Assembly: GCF_014655595.1 (NCBI RefSeq)
Contig: NZ_BNBL01000008.1
Coordinates: 1-64,000 of the forward strand
Source: Streptomyces griseocarneus
GTDB taxonomy: Bacteria; Actinomycetota; Actinomycetes; Streptomycetales; Streptomycetaceae
Reading direction: 5' to 3'
Length of the DNA stretch: 64,000 bases
The first letter of the stretch is position 1; each line of letters opens with the position of its first letter. A program made the position numbers and the translations under genes. Below, piece by piece: positions 15,927 to 25,364 of the stretch. The notes below the pieces were generated by a model that was given only the letters and a program-made list of their open reading frames with translations, was not told where the DNA came from and made no database searches.

Positions 15927-17159
15927 TCAGTCCACCAGGTCCCGCACCACCGCATCGGCCAGCAGCCGCCCCCGCAGCGTCAGGACCGCCCGCCCGGCCT
16001 CGTACGGCCCAGCCTGCAGCAACCCCTCGGCACGCGCCCGCGCCGCAGCCGCCGCCCCCGCCGGCTTCAGCAGCGACAGCGGGCATCCCTCCTCGAGCCG
16101 CAGCTCGAGGAGGATGCGCTCGACGCGCCGGTCCTCGTCCGCCAGGACCTCGCGGCCCGCGCCCGGGGAGCGCCCCTCGGCCAGCGCCTGCGCGTACGCG
16201 CCCGGGTGCTTGACGTTCCACCACCGCACGCCCCCCACGTGGGAGTGCGCGCCGGGGCCTGCGCCCCACCAGTCGGCGCCGCGCCAGTAGAGCTCGTTGT
16301 GGCGGCAGCGGGCAGCGGCGCTCGTGGCCCAGTTGGAGACCTCGTACCAGGAGAAGCCCGCGCCGGAGAGCATCTCCTCGGCGATCAGGTAGCGGTCGGC
16401 GTGCACGTCGTCGTCCGTCATGGGCACCTCGCCGCGCCGGATGCGCCGGGCGAGCTGGGTGCCCTCCTCGACGATCAGGGCGTAGGCCGAGACGTGGTCG
16501 GGGCCCGCGCCGAGCACCGCGTCCAGCGAGGCCCGCCAGTCGTCGTCGCTCTCGCCCGGGGTGCCGTAGATCAGGTCCAGGTTGACGTGCTCGAAGCCCG
16601 CCGCGTGGGCCTCCGCCACGCAGGCCTCGGGGCGGCCCGGGGTGTGCGTACGGTCGAGGATCTTCAGGACGTGCTGGCGGGCGCTCTGCATGCCGAAGGA
16701 GACCCGGTTGAAGCCGGCGGCGCGCAGTTCCTCGAGGTAGCGGGGGTCGACGGAGTCGGGGTTGGCCTCCGTGGTGACCTCGGCGCCCTCCGCGAGGCCG
16801 AACTCGTCGCGAATGGCGGCCAGCATCCGGCCCAGGTCGGCGGCGGGCAGCAGGGTGGGGGTGCCGCCTCCCACGAAGACCGTCTCGACCGGCCGCGGGT
16901 CGTCGCCGAGCACCTTCCGCGCCAGGCGGATCTCGTCGGCGACGGTCTCGGCGTAGTTGTCGCGGGAGGCGAGGGCGCCGCCGGATCCGCGCAGCTCGCT
17001 CGCCGTGTAGGTGTTGAAGTCGCAGTAGCCGCAGCGGGTGGCGCAGTACGGAACGTGCAGGTAGAAGCCGAGGGGCCGCTGCCCGGAGCCGTCGAGGGCG
17101 TGGCGGGGCAGTGCCCCGTCCTCGGGCATGGGTTCACCATCGGGCAGTACGGAAGGCAT
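15927..17159 (-). CDS. hemW: HemW-type radical SAM heme chaperone
   Basis: Encodes 410 residues from ATG 17159 (another ATG lies 9 bases upstream). The protein was long annotated as oxygen-independent coproporphyrinogen oxidase; HemW proteins bind heme and a 4Fe-4S cluster. The radical-SAM motif is C39-x3-C43-x2-C46 (CATRCGYCDF). GGGTPTLL (SAM binding), TTEANPDSV and SFGMQSARQHVLK are also family typical. It lacks the fourth N-terminal Cys region of true HemN. It is convergent with the DUF3097 gene and reads the same way as the phosphatase upstream. Heme transfer rather than oxidase activity is likely from the family. Confidence 0.93.
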   Translation of the reverse strand: MPSVLPDGEPMPEDGALPRHALDGSGQRPLGFYLHVPYCATRCGYCDFNTYTASELRGSGGALASRDNYAETVADEIRLARKVLGDDPRPVETVFVGGGTPTLLPAADLGRMLAAIRDEFGLAEGAEVTTEANPDSVDPRYLEELRAAGFNRVSFGMQSARQHVLKILDRTHTPGRPEACVAEAHAAGFEHVNLDLIYGTPGESDDDWRASLDAVLGAGPDHVSAYALIVEEGTQLARRIRRGEVPMTDDDVHADRYLIAEEMLSGAGFSWYEVSNWATSAAARCRHNELYWRGADWWGAGPGAHSHVGGVRWWNVKHPGAYAQALAEGRSPGAGREVLADEDRRVERILLELRLEEGCPLSLLKPAGAAAAARARAEGLLQAGPYEAGRAVLTLRGRLLADAVVRDLVD

Positions 17160-17225
17160 GCGTTCCATTGTCCAGCACGCGCCGGATTACTCCGCCCGCC
17201 CGCTTCGCCCGTGCATTGGGCCCGC

Positions 17226-19106
17226 TCACTTAGCCCGCAGCACCAGCAGCGCCAGGTCGTCGTCGGGCGGGCCCGGGGCGAAGCCGTGCACGGCGTGGCG
17301 GACGCGGGCGGCGACGCCCTCGGCGGTCAGGCCCGCGCAGCCCGCGAGCACGGCGGCCAGGCCGTCGCCGTCGTCGAGCAGGCGGCCGCCGGACTTGCGC
17401 TCGGTGACGCCGTCGGTGACGCACAGCAGCGTCTCCCCGGGTGCCAGGTCGAAGGTCTCGCTGCCGTAGCCGACCTCGTCGACGACGCCCAGCAGCATCT
17501 GGGGCGCGGCCACGGGCCGGACCGAGCCGTCGGGGCGCAGGAGCAGCGGCAGCGGATGCCCGGCGCTGGCGAGCGTGCAGCGCACGCCGCCGCCGTGCGG
17601 CACGAGCTCCCCGTACAGCAGGGACAGGAAGCGGGGCCCCGAGCCGGCCTCCGCCTCGGCCGCCTCCTCGCCCAGCATCCGGTTGAGGCGGTCGAGGACG
17701 TCCGTGACGCCGTAGCCCTCCTTCGCCAGGAGCCGTAGCCAGGGGCGGACGAGGCCGGTGGTCACGGCGGCCTCGGGGCCGCTGCCGCAGACGTCGCCGA
17801 GGGCGAAGCACCAGCGGCCGCCGCCGGCCGCGAAGACGTCGTAGAAGTCACCGCCGGCGGAGGCGTCGCCCCGGGGTTCGTAGACGACGGCCGCCTCGAC
17901 GCCGGGGATCACCGCGACGCCCCGGGGCAGCAGGCCGCGCTGGAGGATGCGGCTGATGGTGGCCTGCCGGGTGTACTGGCGGGCCGAGACGAGGGCGCGG
18001 GCCACGCGCCGGGCGAAGTCCTCGGCGAGGGCGGAGACGTCGCCGGCCACGGCGGACGGCCCGGCGCGGCCCAGCAGGAGCGTGCCGACGCCCCGGCCGC
18101 CCGCGACCAGCCGGCAGGCCAGGGCCGTGCCGCCGTCGGGCCCGTACGGCCAGGGGACGGACCGGCCCGCCGCGGGCAGGGCGGGCGGGGTGCGCAGCAG
18201 GGCGAGGCGGAGGGGTTCGACGCGGTGTTCGCGGGCGTGCCAGACGCAGGACAGGCGCGGGGCGGGGCGGACGGTGCCGGGAGAGCCGTCGGTGTCGAGC
18301 CAGACGGCGCACCAGTCGGCCAGGCGCGGGACGGCGAGCTGGGCGGCGAGGGAGGCGACCATGTCCTCGTCGAACTGCCCGGCCAGCAGTTCGGACGCCT
18401 CGGCGAGGAAGGACAGGGCGCGGTGGTGGCCGCGCTCGGCGGCGCGGCGGGCGGGCGGAGCGGGGCGCGGGCCGGGGGCGAACACCTCGGCGAGGCCCGG
18501 GTCGCCGAGGTCGCCCGGGTCGCAGAGCAGGACCGGTTCGCGGACCGGGGCGCCGGGGGCGTCCTGGCCCGGGCAGGTGGGCAGGTGGAACCAGACGGTC
18601 TTGTCGGTGCGGCGGTAGGCCGTGCCCCAGGTCTCGGCCAGCTCGGCGACGAGCCGCAGCCCCCGGCCGCCGTGCGCGGACCCCTCGCGCTCGCCGCGCC
18701 CGCGGCGCGGGCGGGCGCGGAACTCGCGGGTGGGGTGGTGGTCGGTGACCTCCACGACGAGGTTGCCGCCGCGGGCGGGGTCCAGCCGGCACTCGAGGTC
18801 CACGGATGTCCCCGCGTGCACCACGGCATTGGTCACCAGCTCGCTGACCAGCAGGGTCGCATCGTCGGTGACCAGGTCGTGGGCGTTCCAGCCGGCGAGG
18901 ACGCTACGGACGAACCGGCGCGCGGCCGACGGCGCGCGGGCGTCGCCGGGCAGGCTGGTGCGGGCCGTCGGCGGGCCCTCGCCGGCCCCGCCCGGCCCGG
19001 TGCCGGGCGCCGGCCCCTCGTCGTGCGGCCCAGCGGCCGCGTTCGCTCCGCAGGCGGGCGCACGGGCAACCGCCTGGTCCTTACCGCCGGTTGGTGATGT
19101 CCTCAC
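17226..19106 (-). CDS. HATPase-GAF-SpoIIE serine phosphatase
   Basis: Encodes 626 residues with a GTG start and a good ribosome site (AGGAG, 8 bases away). It combines three parts. Residues about 60-175 are an anti-sigma-factor-type HATPase (LLVSELVTNAVVHAGT with the N-box Asn; GGRGLRLVAELAETWG). Residues about 235-385 look like a GAF sensor. Residues about 395-620 are a SpoIIE/PP2C phosphatase (GGDFYDVF, FALGDVCGSG, TLASAGHP, TDGVTER, DDDLALLVL). Such fusions control partner-switching systems by phosphorylating and dephosphorylating anti-anti-sigma factors. No partner gene lies nearby, so the target is elsewhere. Confidence 0.92.
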   Translation of the reverse strand: MRTSPTGGKDQAVARAPACGANAAAGPHDEGPAPGTGPGGAGEGPPTARTSLPGDARAPSAARRFVRSVLAGWNAHDLVTDDATLLVSELVTNAVVHAGTSVDLECRLDPARGGNLVVEVTDHHPTREFRARPRRGRGEREGSAHGGRGLRLVAELAETWGTAYRRTDKTVWFHLPTCPGQDAPGAPVREPVLLCDPGDLGDPGLAEVFAPGPRPAPPARRAAERGHHRALSFLAEASELLAGQFDEDMVASLAAQLAVPRLADWCAVWLDTDGSPGTVRPAPRLSCVWHAREHRVEPLRLALLRTPPALPAAGRSVPWPYGPDGGTALACRLVAGGRGVGTLLLGRAGPSAVAGDVSALAEDFARRVARALVSARQYTRQATISRILQRGLLPRGVAVIPGVEAAVVYEPRGDASAGGDFYDVFAAGGGRWCFALGDVCGSGPEAAVTTGLVRPWLRLLAKEGYGVTDVLDRLNRMLGEEAAEAEAGSGPRFLSLLYGELVPHGGGVRCTLASAGHPLPLLLRPDGSVRPVAAPQMLLGVVDEVGYGSETFDLAPGETLLCVTDGVTERKSGGRLLDDGDGLAAVLAGCAGLTAEGVAARVRHAVHGFAPGPPDDDLALLVLRAK

Positions 19107-19263
19107 GGTGGTGCTCCTGACCGCTTACGGCATAGTGCGGAATTCACCACCGACAGAGTGACAGACCAACTGGGCTCAGGTGCGTGGAGTTGGGCAAGTG
19201 AGCCGTACGAGTGGAGATGCGCGCGGAAGTCGCGGGCGACGACACGGGTGGCGCCGGCCGTGC

Positions 19264-21153
<1,890 letters not shown>

Positions 21154-21285
21154 GGCATCCTCCGGGGCCCGCTTCGTTGCTGGTGACTCGCGAGTAACCT
21201 TTCGAGCAGAGATCAGACTAGAGCCGAAGAGCCTTTTCCGTAAGAGCCCCGTGAACGGTTGTGCACCCCTCACCCCACCGGGCAC

Positions 21286-21321
21286 GGAAGCGGGTGCGGA
21301 GCCGGGTGCGGAAGCGGGTGC
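21286..21321. repeat. Three 12-bp tandem repeats between lepA and the acyl-CoA ligase gene
   Basis: GGAAGCGGGTGC, GGAGCCGGGTGC and GGAAGCGGGTGC follow head to tail in the space between lepA and the next gene, directly beside the lepA terminator. Confidence 0.9.
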
Positions 21322-21326
21322 GGAAA

Positions 21327-21354
21327 GTGCCCGCCCCCTGGTGGGGACGGGCAC
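21327..21354 (-). terminator. Terminator of lepA
   Basis: GTGCCCG and CGGGCAC close a stem continued by CCCC/GGGG with one bulge, 34 bases past the lepA stop. No T-run follows. Confidence 0.75.
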
Positions 21355-21387
21355 TCCTCGGTCAGCCGCGGATCACGCGGGAGGGGG

Positions 21388-23250
21388 CTACTTCTTGCCC
21401 TTCTCGCCGCTCTCGTCGCTGGACAGCACCGCGATGAAGGCCTCCTGCGGGACCTCCACGCTGCCGACCATCTTCATCCGCTTCTTGCCTTCCTTCTGCT
21501 TCTCCAGCAGCTTCCGCTTACGGGAGATGTCACCGCCGTAGCACTTGGCGAGGACGTCCTTGCGGATGGCGCGGACCGTCTCACGGGCGATGACCCGGGA
21601 GCCGATGGCGGCCTGGATCGGCACCTCGAAGTTCTGCCTCGGGATGAGCTCGCGCAGCTTGGCGACCAGACGGACGCCGTAGGCGTAGGCCTTCTCCTTG
21701 TGCGTGATCGCGGAGAAGGCGTCGACCTTGTCGCCGTGCAGCAGGATGTCGACCTTGACCAGGTCGGCGGACTGCTCGCCCGTGGGCTCGTAGTCGAGGG
21801 AGGCGTAGCCGCGGGTCTTGGACTTCAGCTGGTCGAAGAAGTCGAAGACGATCTCCGCGAGGGGCAGGGTGTAGCGCAGCTCGACCCGGTCCTCGGAGAG
21901 GTAGTCCATGCCCAGCATCGTGCCGCGGCGGGACTGGCAGAGCTCCATGATCGCGCCGACGAACTCGGTGGGCGCGAGGACGGTCGCCTTGACGACCGGC
22001 TCGTGCACCTCGGCGATCTTGCCCTCGGGGAACTCGCTCGGGTTGGTGACGACGTGCTCGGTGCCGTCCTCCATCCGCACGTTGTAGACCACGTTGGGCG
22101 CGGTGGCGATGAGGTCGAGGCCGAACTCGCGCTCCAGCCGCTCGCGGACCACGTCCAGGTGGAGCAGGCCGAGGAAGCCGACTCGGAAGCCGAAGCCGAG
22201 GGCGGCGGAGGTCTCCGGCTCGTAGACGAGCGCGGCGTCGTTGAGCTGGAGCTTGTCGAGGGCCTCGCGCAGCTCCGGGTAGTCCGAGCCGTCCAGCGGG
22301 TACAGGCCCGAGAACACCATCGGCTTGGGGTCCTTGTAGCCGCCCAGCGCGTCGGTGGCGCCGTTCTGCTGGGAGGTGATCGTGTCACCGACCTTGGACT
22401 GCCGCACGTCCTTCACGCCGGTGATGATGTAGCCCACCTCGCCGACGCCGAGGCCGTCGGCGGGCGTCATCTCGGGCGAGGAGACACCGATCTCCAGCAG
22501 CTCGTGGGTGGCGCCGGTCGACATCATCTTGATGCGCTCGCGCTTCTTGAGCTCACCGTCGACGACACGGACGTAGGTGACCACGCCGCGGTAGGAGTCG
22601 TAGACCGAGTCGAAGATCATCGCGCGGGCCGGGGCGTCCTTGACGCCCACCGGGGCCGGGACCTGGGCGACGACCTTGTCGAGCAGCTCGTCGACGCCGA
22701 CGCCGGTCTTCGCGGAGACCCGGAGCACGTCCTCGGGCTCGCAGCCGACGAGGTTCGCCAGCTCGGCGGCGAACTTCTCCGGCTGGGCGGCCGGCAGGTC
22801 GATCTTGTTGAGGACCGGGATGATCGTGAGGTCGTTCTCCATCGCCAGGTAGAGGTTGGCGAGGGTCTGGGCCTCGATGCCCTGGGCGGCGTCCACGAGG
22901 AGGATGCAGCCCTCGCACGCGGCCAGGGAGCGCGAGACCTCGTAGGTGAAGTCGACGTGGCCCGGCGTGTCGATCATGTTGAGGATGTGGGTGTTGCCCT
23001 TGTCCTCGGTAGGCGCCCAGGGGAGACGGACGGCCTGGGACTTGATCGTGATGCCGCGCTCGCGCTCGATGTCCATCCGGTCGAGGTACTGCGCACGCAT
23101 CTGCCGCTGGTCGACCACGCCGGTCAGCTGGAGCATCCGGTCGGCGAGCGTCGACTTGCCATGGTCGATGTGCGCGATGATGCAGAAGTTACGGATCAGA
23201 GCCGGGTCGGTACGGCTCGGCTCCGGCACGTTGGTAGGGGTCGCGGGCAC
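21388..23250 (-). CDS. lepA: Elongation factor 4 (LepA)
   Basis: Encodes 620 residues from GTG 23250. This ribosomal back-translocase/assembly GTPase acts at stalled or maturing ribosomes. The G-domain motifs are complete: AHIDHGKS (residues 26-33), RGITIKS, DTPGHVDF and NKIDLP. The LepA-specific C-terminal domain carries the YGGDISRKRKLLEKQKEGKK block. The frame continues about 190 residues upstream, but that stretch is the opposite strand of rpsT and its promoter, so the start near the family's MPATPTNVPEPSR is chosen. It is divergent from rpsT, a usual Streptomyces arrangement. Confidence 0.97.
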   Translation of the reverse strand: MPATPTNVPEPSRTDPALIRNFCIIAHIDHGKSTLADRMLQLTGVVDQRQMRAQYLDRMDIERERGITIKSQAVRLPWAPTEDKGNTHILNMIDTPGHVDFTYEVSRSLAACEGCILLVDAAQGIEAQTLANLYLAMENDLTIIPVLNKIDLPAAQPEKFAAELANLVGCEPEDVLRVSAKTGVGVDELLDKVVAQVPAPVGVKDAPARAMIFDSVYDSYRGVVTYVRVVDGELKKRERIKMMSTGATHELLEIGVSSPEMTPADGLGVGEVGYIITGVKDVRQSKVGDTITSQQNGATDALGGYKDPKPMVFSGLYPLDGSDYPELREALDKLQLNDAALVYEPETSAALGFGFRVGFLGLLHLDVVRERLEREFGLDLIATAPNVVYNVRMEDGTEHVVTNPSEFPEGKIAEVHEPVVKATVLAPTEFVGAIMELCQSRRGTMLGMDYLSEDRVELRYTLPLAEIVFDFFDQLKSKTRGYASLDYEPTGEQSADLVKVDILLHGDKVDAFSAITHKEKAYAYGVRLVAKLRELIPRQNFEVPIQAAIGSRVIARETVRAIRKDVLAKCYGGDISRKRKLLEKQKEGKKRMKMVGSVEVPQEAFIAVLSSDESGEKGKK

Positions 23251-23458
23251 GCAGGATCCATTCGGTGACTTCGGCGTTTGAACGCTGGTCTCGGCGGAGG
23301 TCGGGTATACGACTCCCCCATGGTCCCATGACCGGCGGGTACGGTCCGGTTTGGGAGGCCGGAGGGCGTACTGGTAGCCTGGTCCACTGTGCCTGTCGTG
23401 CCTCTCACACGTACACGGCACGCAATCGAAATCCAACGAACCTGAAAAGGCTCTTTTC

Positions 23459-23725
23459 GTGGCGAACATCAAGTCCCAGATGAAGCGGATCAAGACCAAC
23501 GAGAAGGCGCGCCTGCGTAACAAGGCCGTCAAGTCCTCGGTCAAGACCGCCGTCCGTGCGGCCCGCGAGGCCATCGTCGCCGGTGACGCCGAGAAGGCCA
23601 CCGCCGCCGTCGCCTTCGCCGGCAAGAAGCTCGACAAGGCCGCCAGCAAGGGTGTCCTGCACAAGAACGCCGCCGCCAACAAGAAGTCGGCGCTGGCCAA
23701 GCAGGTTGCCGCCCTCAAGGGCTGA
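23459..23725 (+). CDS. rpsT: 30S ribosomal protein S20
   Basis: Encodes 88 residues with a GTG start. S20 binds 16S rRNA early in 30S assembly. The sequence is wholly typical: ANIKSQMKRIKTNEKARLRN at the N-terminus, then a Lys/Ala-rich helical bundle ending AAANKKSALAKQVAALKG. The ribosome site is weak (AAAAGG), as often seen for S20, whose expression is limited by start efficiency in other bacteria. Two strong hairpins follow. Its divergent neighbour is lepA. Confidence 0.98.
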   Translation: MANIKSQMKRIKTNEKARLRNKAVKSSVKTAVRAAREAIVAGDAEKATAAVAFAGKKLDKAASKGVLHKNAAANKKSALAKQVAALKG

Positions 23726-23732
23726 AGCCTCT

Positions 23733-23750
23733 CCGGGGCGTGAGCCCCGG
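23733..23750 (+). terminator. Terminator of rpsT
   Basis: CCGGGGC-GTGA-GCCCCGG, a 7-bp stem with a tetraloop followed by TTCTT, starts 7 bases past the rpsT stop. Confidence 0.88.
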
Positions 23751-23863
23751 TTCTTCGCCGGTACGGATCCAGCGGCCCCTCTACCGCTCCGGACCGGCAC
23801 CCCCGCCGCACTCGGTCGTTCGCCACGCGGGTGCGGCATGAGCCTCACGGCTCGCTGAACGAT

Positions 23864-23912
23864 CCGAAGGCCCGGTGCCTGCCCTTCCCCAGGGCGGCCA
23901 CCGGGCCTTCGG
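23864..23912. terminator. Second, bidirectional terminator between rpsT and holA
   Basis: CCGAAGGCCCGGTG and CACCGGGCCTTCGG form a perfect 14-bp stem; the 21-base loop itself holds a small GCCC/GGGC stem. It lies between convergent rpsT and holA and can serve both strands. Confidence 0.85.
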
Positions 23913-24002
23913 CCTTTCGGGGCCCGGGCCCGGAACCCGGCCCGGCCCCCGCCGGTCCACCGGCCACGACCCGGTCCATCGGGCCACGACCCGGCCCGCC
24001 GG

Positions 24003-24989
24003 CTACGACCGGCTACGGGCCGCCCTCGCGACGGCCACCACGGCCTTCTCCAGGGCGTATTCCGGATCGTCGCCCCCGCCCTTGACGCCGGCGTCGGCTT
24101 CCGCGACCGCGGTCAGCGCCGCGGCCACCCCGTCTGCGGTCCATCCCCGCATCTGCTGCCGCACCCGGTCGATCTTCCACGGCGGCATGCCGAGCTCACG
24201 GGCGAGATCACCGGGCCGGGCGCCGCGCGGGGCGGAGGCCAGCTTGCCGATGGAGCGGACGCCCTGGGCCAGGGCGCTGGTGATGAGCACGGGCGCGACG
24301 CCGGTGGACATGGCCCAGCGCAGGGCCTCCAGGGCCTCCGCCGCCCGGCCCTCCACCGCACGGTCGGCGACGGTGAAGCTCGACGCCTCGGCGCGGCCCG
24401 TGTAGTAGCGGGCGACGACGGACTCGTCGATGGTGCCCTCGATGTCGGCGACCAGCTGCGCGCAGGCGCTCGCCAGCTCGCGCAGGTCGCTGCCGATCGC
24501 GTCGACCAGCGCCTGGCACGCCTCCGGCGTGGCGGAGCGGCCGGTGGCCCGGAACTCCTGCCGGACGAACGCCAGCCGGTCGGCCGGCTTGGTCATCTTC
24601 GGGCAGGCGACCTCCCGGGCGCCCGCCTTGCGGGCCGCGTCCAGCAGGCCCTTGCCCTTGGCACCGCCGGCGTGCAGCAGGACGAGCGTGATCTCCTCGG
24701 CGGGGGCACCGAGGTAGCCCTTGACGTCCTTGACCGTGTCCGCGGACAGGTCCTGGGCGTTACGGACGATCACGACCTTGCGCTCGGCGAACAGCGACGG
24801 GCTCGTCAGCTCGGCGAGCGTGCCGGGCTGGAGCGCGTCGGAGGTGAGGTCACGGACGTCGGTGTCGGCGTCGGCCGCGCGGGCCGCCGCCACCACCTCC
24901 TGCACGGCGCGGTCGAGGAGGAGGTCCTCCTGTCCCACGGCGAGCGTGACGGGGGCGAGCAGGTCGTCGGTTGCAGTCTTCCTGGCCAT
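24003..24989 (-). CDS. holA: DNA polymerase III subunit delta
   Basis: Encodes 328 residues from the ATG at 24989 (MARKTATDDLLAPVTLAVGQ). Delta is the clamp-loader wrench that opens the beta ring. The N-terminal RecA-like domain (GQEDLLLDRAVQEVV, SPSLFAERKVVIVRNAQDL) and the C-terminal collar domain (LARELGMPPWKIDRVRQQMRGW) are complete, and length is normal. Another in-frame ATG lies 12 bases upstream. The reading frame has no stop upstream and is continuous with comEC. I regard the two as separate genes because the linker is arginine/proline-rich antisense sequence of a conserved small gene. Confidence 0.93.
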   Translation of the reverse strand: MARKTATDDLLAPVTLAVGQEDLLLDRAVQEVVAAARAADADTDVRDLTSDALQPGTLAELTSPSLFAERKVVIVRNAQDLSADTVKDVKGYLGAPAEEITLVLLHAGGAKGKGLLDAARKAGAREVACPKMTKPADRLAFVRQEFRATGRSATPEACQALVDAIGSDLRELASACAQLVADIEGTIDESVVARYYTGRAEASSFTVADRAVEGRAAEALEALRWAMSTGVAPVLITSALAQGVRSIGKLASAPRGARPGDLARELGMPPWKIDRVRQQMRGWTADGVAAALTAVAEADAGVKGGGDDPEYALEKAVVAVARAARSRS

Positions 24990-25087
24990 CGCGTCCAGCA
25001 TCCCACGCCCCGCTGACACTCCCTTCCCTCCGGCCCTCGCCGCCCACCCCTCCTCCCGGTCGTCGACGCATATCGCACAATGAGCGG

Positions 25088-25363
25088 GTGACCAGCACTT
25101 CCCCCTTCCCCGACACCTCCGATTCCGTACGGCACCTGCTGGTGCTCCCCGACCGCGACGCCGCCGAAGAGGTGGCGGACGAGGCCGGGCAGCGCTTCGG
25201 CCTGCCCGAGGAGCCGCAGATCGTGCGCGAAGCCCTCGCCGGCGAGGACGACGCCGAGGACGCCCAGTGGCTGGTGGTGCTCGAGGACCCCGACGGCGAG
25301 CTGGACGTCGCCGCCCTGCGCGAGCTGGCCGAGGAGTACGAGGGCTGGCTCGAGGCGGAGTGA
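25088..25363 (+). CDS. Conserved 91-residue acidic protein
   Basis: Encodes 91 residues with GTG start 25088. It is strongly acidic: DAAEEVADEAGQRFG, AGEDDAEDAQWLVVLEDP and LAEEYEGWLEAE. There is no signal peptide, membrane segment or cysteine. I remember a protein like it beside holA in other Streptomyces genomes, but no function. Codon use (strong third-position GC) and the sensible protein on this strand favour it over the Arg-rich antisense frame that joins comEC to holA. The alternating pattern VLPDRDAAEEV...WLVVLEDP suggests a small alpha/beta fold. Confidence 0.8.
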   Translation: MTSTSPFPDTSDSVRHLLVLPDRDAAEEVADEAGQRFGLPEEPQIVREALAGEDDAEDAQWLVVLEDPDGELDVAALRELAEEYEGWLEAE

Positions 25364-25364
25364 C

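Noticed and set aside
21154..21354. N-terminal extension of the acyl-CoA ligase
   Set aside because: The 67 extra codons run through tandem repeats and the lepA terminator, while GTG 21153 has an ideal ribosome site.
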